51,375 nt of DNA from Terriglobia bacterium (lineage in GTDB: Bacteria > Acidobacteriota > Thermoanaerobaculia > Thermoanaerobaculales > Thermoanaerobaculaceae), in contig JAIQFQ010000027.1 in NCBI GenBank assembly GCA_020073245.1, forward strand, positions 1-51,375, written 5' to 3'. This document shows positions 43,293-50,780 of this stretch, piece by piece (position 1 is the stretch's first letter; every line of letters starts with the position of its first letter). The position numbers were made by a program, and so were the translations under genes. The notes beneath the pieces were generated by a model. The model did not search any database. It saw nothing but the letters and a program-made list of their open reading frames with translations, and was not told the origin of the DNA.

Positions 43293-43985
43293 TCATAACA
43301 GGCCGGAGAGATCACCGACCTCCACGCTCTCGACGAGCACCCCGGCAGGCCGCGCCAGCGCGTAGGCGATCGCCTCCGCGACCTCTTCCGGCGGCAGCAT
43401 TCGTCGCCGATCCCACGTCCCCGGCACCCGGTCCCAGAGGCGCGTGGCGGTGGCGGCGGGGTAGACGTTGATCACCCGCACGCCGCGCGGGCGCAACTCC
43501 TCGCGCACGCTGGATGTCAGGCCCTCGAGCGCGAACTTGGCCGCGCAGTACGCGCTCCAGTTCGGAATGCCGCGCCGGGCGGCGACCGAGAGCACGTTGA
43601 CGATGCTCGCGCCGGCCGGAAGATACGGGAGCAGTCGCTGGATCAGGAGCAATGGGGCGGTCACCGTCACTGCCAGGCTCGCCTCCCACTCCGCGAGACC
43701 GATCTCCTCCACCGGCTTCACGACCGCGCTGCCTGCGTTGTTGATCAGCACGTCGAGCGGCGCATCGCCGGCCGCGGCGGCGAGCGAGCGCACCTGCTGG
43801 GCAACGGACAGGTCGGCCACGAGCGTGCGCCCCTTGGCGCCGCGGGCCTCGACGTCGCGGAGAACTTCTGCGAGAACGCTTTCATCGCGCCCGTGCAGCA
43901 GGAGCTCGCGCCCAGACCCCGCGAGCCGCACCGCGATCGCTCGGCCGATCCCGCCGCTCGCCCCGGTGATCAGGATCCGTTCCAC
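43293..43985 (-). CDS. Short-chain dehydrogenase/reductase, possibly a pterin reductase
   Basis: 230 residues. The Rossmann motif ITGASGGIGRAIA, cofactor-selecting Arg in LLLHGRDE, NNAGS, the catalytic Ser in NVLSVAARRG and the YCAAK (YxxxK) are all present, so it should be an active NAD(P)H-dependent classical SDR. The substrate is not readable from sequence. Because its start overlaps the stop of the triple PTPS gene by 16 bp and it ends 20 bp from the phenylalanine hydroxylase gene, a sepiapterin-reductase-like or dihydropteridine-reductase-like role is a reasonable guess. The start is GTG at 43985 with GGAGGGG 6 nt upstream. Confidence 0.85.
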   Translation of the reverse strand: MERILITGASGGIGRAIAVRLAGSGRELLLHGRDESVLAEVLRDVEARGAKGRTLVADLSVAQQVRSLAAAAGDAPLDVLINNAGSAVVKPVEEIGLAEWEASLAVTVTAPLLLIQRLLPYLPAGASIVNVLSVAARRGIPNWSAYCAAKFALEGLTSSVREELRPRGVRVINVYPAATATRLWDRVPGTWDRRRMLPPEEVAEAIAYALARPAGVLVESVEVGDLSGLL

Positions 43986-45214
43986 CAGGCCCCTCCATCG
44001 GCGCGAGCCGTGAAGCGGTTGTTCTCGGTCTCGAACAGACGCACCCGCGTCAGCTTGCGGTCCAGGGCCGCATCCAGGCGCGGCCACAGCGCCGCAACGA
44101 TGTTCTCCCCGGTGCTCGTCCGTTCGCGGAACTCTTCGACCTCGCGGTCGAGGTGCCGCCGGTCCCACGGAGCGATCGTGGAACTCAAGCTCACGTCGAG
44201 GCGCGGAAGGCTGTAGACCGTTCCCGAGCGCTCGTCGAGCGGGCCCGACACGGACGCCTGCACCGTGTAGCGGTGGCCGTGACCGTTGGGGTTCGCACAC
44301 TTGCCGAAGACGAGCCGGTTCTCCTCGTCGGAGAAGCGCGGGTTGGAGAGGCAGTGCGCGGCGGAGAACGAGCGCTCCAGGCCGAGGAAAAACTCCCGGC
44401 CGTCGTACTCCGCGAAGAAGTCGGGCGTCTCGTGGAGCCGCACGCGGGCCACCGGGAGCGTTCGAGCGAGCGTGCGAAAGGCGAGGCGCGCCAAACACTC
44501 GGTGGTCACCGGCCCGCCCGCGAGCTCGCGTACCTCGGCGTTGAGGTTGCGGTGGTCGAGCGACTCGTGCAGGGAGGCGAGGGCGGCCGCCACCGGCTCG
44601 TGGGGCACGATCACGCCGGTGGCGTTGTCCACCGGCCCCGCCAGCACGGCGCGGAGCCGGTACGTGTGGCCGTGGCCCGCCGGCGAAGCCGCACGCCCGA
44701 ACAACTGCCGGTTCTCCGCCTCGGAGAGGTGCGGCGAGTACGTCCGCCTCGCCGCCGAGAAGGTGAGCCAGAGCTCCCGCTCCACCCTGCCGTTTGAAAA
44801 GGCAGTGGCGCCGCTCCCGCTCGACTCCGTGAGGTGGCACACAACGGCTTGCGCTGCTAGGCCCCGGCACGCTTCCCGGGCCTCCGCAAGCAGCTGGCTG
44901 GCGATGTTCTCCGGCGTCGGGGTGATTGCGCCGAACGGCGGTGTGTCGAGGTTGAGGAAGCGGTGGTCGTACCTTTCCTCGATCATGGGGCGGAGCGCCC
45001 GTTTGACCGCGAAGAGGTTGACGACAAACCCGGTCGCGGGGTCGACGTCACCGGCGAAGACGAGGTGGGCCTGGAAGTTCTCTCCGCTCCCCCAAGGACC
45101 TTCCTGGCCCGTCCCGTACACACGCTCGCTCTCCGTGCGCGGCCATTCATCGTGCGCGAGCCTCCGCGACGCGCAGAAAGGGAACCTCCGGTTGACAGTC
45201 AGCACCAAGGACAT
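43970..45214 (-). CDS. Protein with three fused 6-pyruvoyl-tetrahydropterin synthase-like domains
   Basis: 414 residues in three T-fold domains of ~130. Domain 1 (about 1-135) has YDHRFLN and HLTESSG but lacks the HGH zinc motif (GENFQAH instead). Domain 2 (about 140-270) has AGHGHTY, LDHRNLN and LHETPD, but Arg replaces the first zinc His (FSAAR) and Ala replaces the catalytic Cys (GRAASPAGHGH). Domain 3 (about 275-414) has FSAAH, GKCANPNGHGH with the Cys, and LFETEN, but the Asp-His pair is altered (WDRRHLD). Family members make 6-pyruvoyl-tetrahydropterin or related carboxy-pterins. No single domain is complete, so active sites may be shared between domains. ATG 45214 is probable; the binding site overlaps it, and TTG 45208 is an alternative. 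Confidence 0.85.
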   Translation of the reverse strand: MSLVLTVNRRFPFCASRRLAHDEWPRTESERVYGTGQEGPWGSGENFQAHLVFAGDVDPATGFVVNLFAVKRALRPMIEERYDHRFLNLDTPPFGAITPTPENIASQLLAEAREACRGLAAQAVVCHLTESSGSGATAFSNGRVERELWLTFSAARRTYSPHLSEAENRQLFGRAASPAGHGHTYRLRAVLAGPVDNATGVIVPHEPVAAALASLHESLDHRNLNAEVRELAGGPVTTECLARLAFRTLARTLPVARVRLHETPDFFAEYDGREFFLGLERSFSAAHCLSNPRFSDEENRLVFGKCANPNGHGHRYTVQASVSGPLDERSGTVYSLPRLDVSLSSTIAPWDRRHLDREVEEFRERTSTGENIVAALWPRLDAALDRKLTRVRLFETENNRFTARADGGAWWNGS

Positions 45215-45719
45215 CACCTCATCGTGACCGTGCCTCGTAACCGATGCGAGAGGAGAACTGTTCCGGGTCCTGTACGACGCCACACCAGCAGCCAACGACG
45301 AGTTCCGCCGGTGGGCCGGGCACCGGCGTGGTGCCACGCGACGCGAGCCGCGCCCCTGTCCGGGCGGCGCCCCCCACCCCGTTCCAAGGCAGCGGAGATC
45401 GAGGCCTCATGGCCCAACCACGTCATTTTCAAACGCCGGTGTCGGCTCGCTTTTCCGCGTCGCGCCCCGCCCGCTCGCAAGTCTCGCATTCACAGTATTA
45501 TGCCTCGGTGTGGCGGGCTGCTCGAGGGAGGCTTGGCGCCCCACGATCCCGCGCCCGCAGAAGAACGAGTCTTCTTGCAAAAGTCATAGAATGTCACTAA
45601 ATTGTAAGTGTCTTTCACCGGACCCCGCGCCGAAAACACGAGGCCCGACAACGGACCGGATGGCGGCCCAGACTCACGCCGTCACCTCAACGCGACCGCT
45701 GCTCGAAAGGGGGCGTGGC
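45215..45719. other. 505-bp intergenic region, no gene
   Basis: It lies between the start of the PTPS gene and the multiheme cytochrome gene, which are divergent, so it should hold promoters for both. TAGAAT (45585-45590 region) and TATTAT (45496-45501) resemble -10 boxes without a good -35. No coding sequence is convincing. Confidence 0.5.
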
Positions 45720-47594
45720 ATGTTTCGAAGGTTGGTGGTTGCATTCGTCGCCGTAATGCTTGCAGGCTCCGCACTGGCTGGAACCCGCCTGGTGCGCTCA
45801 CACCTGTCGGCTGTCGTCACACCCAAAGTCACGGTGGATGTCAACGCCCTCCGAGCGAGGCTCGTCGCCGCGTACGGCCCACAGGCCGCCACCACCGCCA
45901 CGTACATCGGCAGCGAGTACTGCATGGCATGCCATGGCCCCAACGGACTCGGTCCGGACGAGAGTTCGTGGCGGACGACGCAGCACGCTGCCACGTACAT
46001 CCGGCCGATGACGCAGTGGACGCTCGCTCCGGGCAAGGGCGTGCTCGCGAACACGCTCGGCAAGGAGTCCGACGACTTCATGCAGGGCGTGGACTTCAAC
46101 ACGATCTCGTCCCCGTTCGACGCCTACAAACCCAACGCCCCCAAGCTCTCCGTCAAGAACGGGACGTACACGATCACGATCGGCCAGGCCGATCTTCCGG
46201 TCGTCGTGATGCTGCAGTGGCGCTTCGCCTCGGGAGTGTGGGAGCAACTGTTCTGCGTGCGCATCCCTGTGAGCGACTCGCCGACCGGAAAGACCGGCGC
46301 GGTGTACTCATCGCCCCTGTTCTGGGCCTCCGACACCGGATGGCAAGCGTACGCCCCCGAAGCCTATTACGACAGCAACAACCAGCCGATGTACACCAGC
46401 TCCGCAACGACGGCCGCCGTGGTCGCCAACTGCGAGAGCCAGGACCAGAGCTGCGTCGGCTGCCACGCTACCGGCATCCGCAGCATCACCCAGAACGGAT
46501 CGGGCGAGTGGGTGTCGAAGGCGTACCTCGCGACCCTCTACACCGATGGCGACCCCGGGTACTTCGACTACAACGGCGACGGCACGGTGCAGATCATGAA
46601 CGTCGGCTGCGAGTCGTGCCACGGACCGGGCGCGCAGCACGTGCTGGGAGGCGGGGACAAGACCAAGATCGTCAACCCGGCCAACCTCGATACCCAGGGT
46701 GCCAACGACGTGTGCGGGCAGTGCCACTCCGTGGTCGCGTCCACGCCCAGCGGTACGATCGGCTGGCCGTACAACGAGACCACGCAGCAGGCCTGGGTCC
46801 CTGGCTCGGGTCCGCTTTCGGCCTTCTTTACCGACGGCGAGGTGTGGTGGCCAGACGGCAAGACGGGGCAGGACACCAGCCAGTACCCGGAGTTCTACAA
46901 GTCGTCGAAACCCACGTTCCAGTTCCACCCCGTGCGCTGCACCGACTGCCACGACCCGATGTCCACGACCTCGAACCACGCACAGATTGTCGACCAGGTG
47001 GAGTCGGGGACCCTCACGATCAGCACCCATGTTGATGACGACACCCTCTGCCTCGCCTGTCACGCCACGCATGGAGGAGGCACGAGCGCCGACTTCACAA
47101 CCATCACCGCCGCCATGGTGGCCGACTACGCCACCAATCGCGACGCCATCGGCAAGGTCGTGTCGGCACACACGAACCACCCGTACGCCCCGGAGCGGAT
47201 GATGGGGCTGTCGCGCTGCACGCATTGCCACATGGCAACGACCCAGGGCCCGGATGCGGCGCAAGTCCTGCACGGTCACACGTTCGAGGCGATCCCGCCG
47301 CAGAAAACGCTCAAGTACCAGGACCAGGGCGGGATGCCGAACTCCTGCGCGCTGTCCTGCCACGCCACGCTCGTGAACGCGGCGCTCGCAGGCTCGGTCA
47401 CACCAGGTCTGACCCCGGACATCGCGACGTGGGACAAGCAGTACGACAGAGACCTGGCCAGTGCGCTACTCAACTACTACGGCCCCAGCGGAGTGTGGTG
47501 GCAGTTGGACATCGACCAGGCCCCGGTTGGCGCCGCGAGCGCGGCCACCGCGACCACGGCGCACGCGCGCTGCGGCCGCAAGCACCACCGGTAG
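45720..47594 (+). CDS. Secreted multiheme cytochrome c (seven CxxCH plus one CxxxCH)
   Basis: 624 residues. The signal peptide is MFRRLVVAFVAVMLAGSALA. The heme sites in order are CMACH (68-72), CVGCH, CESCH, CGQCH, CTDCH, CLACH and CTHCH, with a final unusual CALSCH (CxxxCH). Between heme 1 and heme 2 lies a ~170-residue beta-rich, heme-free segment (VKNGTYTITIGQADLPVVVM). Single histidines (HVLGGGDK, HTNHPYAP, HGHTFEAIPP) may be axial ligands. This resembles the cytochrome c554/NapC-like and decaheme superfamily of periplasmic or extracellular electron carriers; the exact partner is unknown. ATG at 45720 follows AAAGGGGG. No other respiratory gene is adjacent. Confidence 0.88.
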   Translation: MFRRLVVAFVAVMLAGSALAGTRLVRSHLSAVVTPKVTVDVNALRARLVAAYGPQAATTATYIGSEYCMACHGPNGLGPDESSWRTTQHAATYIRPMTQWTLAPGKGVLANTLGKESDDFMQGVDFNTISSPFDAYKPNAPKLSVKNGTYTITIGQADLPVVVMLQWRFASGVWEQLFCVRIPVSDSPTGKTGAVYSSPLFWASDTGWQAYAPEAYYDSNNQPMYTSSATTAAVVANCESQDQSCVGCHATGIRSITQNGSGEWVSKAYLATLYTDGDPGYFDYNGDGTVQIMNVGCESCHGPGAQHVLGGGDKTKIVNPANLDTQGANDVCGQCHSVVASTPSGTIGWPYNETTQQAWVPGSGPLSAFFTDGEVWWPDGKTGQDTSQYPEFYKSSKPTFQFHPVRCTDCHDPMSTTSNHAQIVDQVESGTLTISTHVDDDTLCLACHATHGGGTSADFTTITAAMVADYATNRDAIGKVVSAHTNHPYAPERMMGLSRCTHCHMATTQGPDAAQVLHGHTFEAIPPQKTLKYQDQGGMPNSCALSCHATLVNAALAGSVTPGLTPDIATWDKQYDRDLASALLNYYGPSGVWWQLDIDQAPVGAASAATATTAHARCGRKHHR

Positions 47595-47646
47595 GGTAGC
47601 CAGAAGAAGGCTCGACCGGGCGAAGCCGCATCCAGCGGTCGCCCTC

Positions 47647-48471
47647 TCATCCGGCCGTGAACCGGAGGTCGAAGCCCACCCTGGGCGGCTCGTGTTCGGG
47701 GTCGCAGCGGTAGCAGGCGAAGTCAGTCACGCCTTCGGCGCGCAGGAAGTCCTCGTCGATCAGCGCGCGACCGGTGAAGCTGGCAGGCTCCTTGGCGAAG
47801 ATGCGCAGCGCCGCGTCCGCGAGGATGTCGGGCTTGCGCCACACCTTGGCATCGCCCAGGGCGAAGTTGATCGTGGCGTAGCTCTCGATCAGCGTCGCGG
47901 GCCAGAGCGCGTTGCACGCGACGTTGCGGTCCGCGACCTCGCCCGCGAGGCCGTGGGCGATGAGCGTCATGCCGAATTTGCTCACCGCGTACGCGACCTT
48001 TCCGGCGGCCGCCGATGGGTCCACCGGCGGCGACATCATCAGGATGTGGCCCCACCCCTGCGCGATCATCGCCGGCAAAACCTCGCGGGTGCACGCGAAT
48101 GCCCCGCGCACGTTGACGCCCATCACGCGGTCGAATCGGGGCATCGGGGTGTCGGCGACCGGCTGCCAGAAGAGGGCGCCGGCGTTGTTGACCAGGATGT
48201 CGATGCGGCCGAAGCGTCCGAGCGCCGTCTTGACCGCCCCAGCCACGGCGCTCTCGTCCCGCACGTCCACCTGAACCGGGAGCGCTCGGCGACCCAGCGC
48301 CTCGACCTCGGCCGCCGTCGTGTGGATCGTCCCGGGCAGCTTCGGATTCGGCTCGATCGTTTTCGCCGCGACCACGATGTCGGCGCCCTGTCGCGCCAGC
48401 GCCAGCGCGATGCATCGACCCACCCCGCGGGACGCCCCGGTGATGAACGCCACCCTGCCGTCGAGTCGCAT
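47647..48471 (-). CDS. Short-chain dehydrogenase/reductase (HSDL2-like)
   Basis: 274 residues. TGASRGVGRCIALALARQGAD (cofactor site), VNNAGALFW, the Ser in LMMSPPVD and YAVSKFG (YxxxK) are present. The combination VAAKTIEPNPKLPGTIHTTAAEVEALG followed by VDVRDESAVAGAV is characteristic of the SDR group that includes the N-terminal half of hydroxysteroid dehydrogenase-like protein 2. The second half contains CNALWPATLIESYA and SFTGRALIDEDFLR, also typical. The natural substrate is unknown. ATG at 48471 gives the usual N-terminus MRLDGRVAFITGASRG. It is convergent with the multiheme cytochrome and divergent from the amidase operon. Confidence 0.9.
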   Translation of the reverse strand: MRLDGRVAFITGASRGVGRCIALALARQGADIVVAAKTIEPNPKLPGTIHTTAAEVEALGRRALPVQVDVRDESAVAGAVKTALGRFGRIDILVNNAGALFWQPVADTPMPRFDRVMGVNVRGAFACTREVLPAMIAQGWGHILMMSPPVDPSAAAGKVAYAVSKFGMTLIAHGLAGEVADRNVACNALWPATLIESYATINFALGDAKVWRKPDILADAALRIFAKEPASFTGRALIDEDFLRAEGVTDFACYRCDPEHEPPRVGFDLRFTAG

Positions 48472-48541
48472 GGGCCGAGCATACACGCCCCGCAATCAAT
48501 CCAGAACCTGCAAAAAAGGCATGCAGAAGCGGGAAAGGGCC

Positions 48542-48547
48542 TATAAT
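48542..48547 (+). promoter_or_regulatory. Perfect -10 box (TATAAT) upstream of the amidase operon
   Basis: TATAAT at 48542-48547 is exact, but no good -35 lies 16-18 bp upstream. A small inverted repeat, CTGCA...TGCAG (about 48508-48526), lies just ahead and could bind an activator. Transcription would start about 100 nt before the amidase. Confidence 0.4.
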
Positions 48548-48654
48548 TCCTTCATGTTCGGTCCTCCGACCTTGGAGCCTTCCGGCCCCCGGGGGCCTGT
48601 GGCGCAGCCCCGCGCCAGCGGCGCGCCCGGCGAAAAGGGACGATAGGGGCGCCC

Positions 48655-49698
48655 GTGCCAGGTTTACCCGGCCGCGGCCGCCGTCTCGAGAGGCTCAAGA
48701 GGCGCATGCTCCACGATGCGGTGGAGGAGAACGTCGCGACCATCACCGGCGCGGTGCCGCGGCGGCGGCGCCGGGTCTCCGGGCGGATGTGGTTCGGCCT
48801 GGCGGCCGTGGCGGCGCTGGTTTTCTTCCTCGTCAGGCCTCAGGGCCCGGCCGCAACCGGGCCAGCCCGGCCCAACCCCGCGATCGAGATGGCGGCGGCC
48901 ATGGCCGAAGCGCCGAGGGTCGGCACGGGGGGCGGCAACGCCGCGCTGCAGCCTCCGGTCCCTCACGTCATAGACCCGACGATCTTCCGGCTTGCCGTGC
49001 GCAAGATCGTCCTCGACCCGGGGCACGGGGGTACCGACCCCGGCGCTATGACAGGAGGACTCCGCGAGAAGGAGATCACGCTGGACATCGCGGAGCGCGT
49101 CGCGGCGGTGCTGGCCGCGCAGGACTTCGTCGTCGTGTTGACCCGTGAGGGCGACGAGACGCGCTCCCTCCAGCAACGTGTCGACGCCGCAAACACTGCC
49201 AAGGGCGACGTCCTCGTCTCGATCCACGTCAACTCGATCCCGACCGAGGAGCGGAGAGGCGTGGAGACGTACTACCTCGGCGCCGCCTCGGACTCCCGGA
49301 TCGAGCGGCTCGCCGGTGCCGAGAACTCCGGATCCGGGTACTCGCTCGCCGACTTTCGCCACCTGCTCGAGGGCGTGTACGCGGACGTCCGCCACGAGGA
49401 GTCCCGCCGCCTCGCGCAGGCGGTGCAGGGGCGGCTCTTCTCCGCTCTCATGCACGCCAACCCTCAGATCGAAGACCGCGGCGTCAAGCAGGCGCCGTTC
49501 GTGGTTCTGGTCGGCACCGAGATGCCGAGCGTGCTTGCCGAGGTGGCGTGCCTTTCGAACAAGGAAGACACGCTGCTGCTGAAGCAGGACTCGTACCGCC
49601 AGCAGATCGCGGAGGCGCTCGCAGCGGGCGTGCGCGGGTATGCCGCCGCCCGTGGTGCCGTCACGACGCTCGCTCGCCGGGGCGCCGGCGCGAATTGA
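48655..49698 (+). CDS. N-acetylmuramoyl-L-alanine amidase (Amidase_3), membrane-anchored
   Basis: 347 residues. A basic cytoplasmic N-terminus (about 1-45) is followed by one transmembrane helix (about 46-62, MWFGLAAVAALVFFLV) and a short linker. The Amidase_3 domain (about 113-345) has zinc ligands and catalytic residues in DPGHGGTDPGA, REKEITLDIA, SIHVNS and the Glu in VLAEVACLSN, as in AmiC/CwlD. It cleaves the amide between muramic acid and the stem peptide in the periplasm. It lacks an AMIN domain or LysM, so targeting may come from the membrane anchor or a partner. The start is GTG at 48655. The next gene starts 25 bp after its stop, so the two are one operon. Confidence 0.92.
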   Translation: MPGLPGRGRRLERLKRRMLHDAVEENVATITGAVPRRRRRVSGRMWFGLAAVAALVFFLVRPQGPAATGPARPNPAIEMAAAMAEAPRVGTGGGNAALQPPVPHVIDPTIFRLAVRKIVLDPGHGGTDPGAMTGGLREKEITLDIAERVAAVLAAQDFVVVLTREGDETRSLQQRVDAANTAKGDVLVSIHVNSIPTEERRGVETYYLGAASDSRIERLAGAENSGSGYSLADFRHLLEGVYADVRHEESRRLAQAVQGRLFSALMHANPQIEDRGVKQAPFVVLVGTEMPSVLAEVACLSNKEDTLLLKQDSYRQQIAEALAAGVRGYAAARGAVTTLARRGAGAN

Positions 49699-49723
49699 AG
49701 TCATTGAAAGGCAGGGCTTGACC

Positions 49724-50746
49724 GTGACCAAAGAGAAGAGCAGCGTCCTTCACCTCGGGATCGACCTGGGCACCTCCCGCTCCTCAGTCTCGGCCTCCAA
49801 CGGGCAGCACCACGTGGTCGAGAGCTACGTGGGGTGGCCGGTGGACATGGTCGCCCGCAAGCTCATCAAGAAATCCGTCCTGTTCGGCCACGACGCACTC
49901 GAGGCCCGCCCGATGCTCGACCTCCACCGCCCGCTCGAGCGCGGTCTCATCAAGGAGGGCTCGCAGAAAGACGAGCAAGCCGTGCGCGAACTCCTTCAAC
50001 ACCTGATCTCTCTTGCCAACCCGGAGGGCAACCAGAAGGTCTGCGCGGTCATCGGCGTGCCCGCGGAAGCGATGCGGGTCTCGCGCCAGCACCTCCGCAA
50101 TGCGGTCAAAGGGGTCGCCGACTCGTTGATGATCGTCTCCGAGCCGTTCGCGGTCGCCTACGGCATGGACGCCCTGCTGCACACGATGATCATCGACATC
50201 GGGGCCGGCACGACCGATTTCTGCGTGATGAACGGGCGTTACCCGACCGACGAGGACCAGCGCACGCTCACCAACGCCGGCGACTCGGTGGACGAGCAGC
50301 TCGTGACGCTGCTGCGAGCCAAGCTGCCCGACGCGCAGTTCTCGATTCACATGGTACGGGCGTGGAAGGAGAAGTTCAGTTTCGTCGGGGAGCCCAAGGG
50401 CAAAGTCGACGTCACCGTACCGGTGAACGGCAAGCCCACGGTCGTGGACATCGCGCCCGAGATCCAGCGGGCGTGCGAGAGCCTGCTCCCGCCGATCGTC
50501 GAGACCATGCTCGATCTCATCTCGCGCGTCGAGCCCGAGTACCAGGAGTCGGTGCGCCACAACATCATCCTCGCCGGGGGCGGATCGCAGATTCCGAACT
50601 TTGCAGCGGCACTCGAGACAGCGCTGGGCGAGATCGGCGGCGGCCGCGTCAAGGCGGTTGACGACCCGCTGTTCGCGGGATCCAACGGCAGCCTGGCGAT
50701 CGCTGCCGATGCGCCGGAGTCCGACTGGGAGAAGCTGCCGGGATGA
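49724..50746 (+). CDS. MamK-like actin-family ATPase
   Basis: 340 residues from GTG 49724 (CAGGG upstream). Actin-fold motifs are in order: phosphate-1 LGIDLGTSRSS, the connect/phosphate-2 segment MIIDIGAGTTDFCVM, and the adenosine motif ILAGGGSQIPN. Family-level detail matches MamK, the magnetosome filament protein: VGWPVDMVARKL near the N-terminus, CAVIGVPAEAM, VSEPFAVAYGMD, DEDQRTLTNAGDSVDEQL and KEKFSFVG all have close counterparts in MamK. The C-terminus is short, without the ParM or MreB extensions. It would form cytoplasmic filaments. No other mam gene is visible; the neighbours are a cell-wall amidase and a proline-rich protein. MreB or FtsA are less likely because their hallmark segments are absent. 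Confidence 0.85.
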   Translation: MTKEKSSVLHLGIDLGTSRSSVSASNGQHHVVESYVGWPVDMVARKLIKKSVLFGHDALEARPMLDLHRPLERGLIKEGSQKDEQAVRELLQHLISLANPEGNQKVCAVIGVPAEAMRVSRQHLRNAVKGVADSLMIVSEPFAVAYGMDALLHTMIIDIGAGTTDFCVMNGRYPTDEDQRTLTNAGDSVDEQLVTLLRAKLPDAQFSIHMVRAWKEKFSFVGEPKGKVDVTVPVNGKPTVVDIAPEIQRACESLLPPIVETMLDLISRVEPEYQESVRHNIILAGGGSQIPNFAAALETALGEIGGGRVKAVDDPLFAGSNGSLAIAADAPESDWEKLPG

Positions 50747-50780
50747 CCCGGGCCAGGGCACGCCATAGGACGCTCCAACC

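Noticed and set aside
43986..44870. N-terminal extension of the SDR frame over the PTPS gene
   Set aside because: The SDR fold begins at the GTG at 43985 with its own GGAGGGG; the extension is a same-strand shadow of the PTPS gene in another frame.
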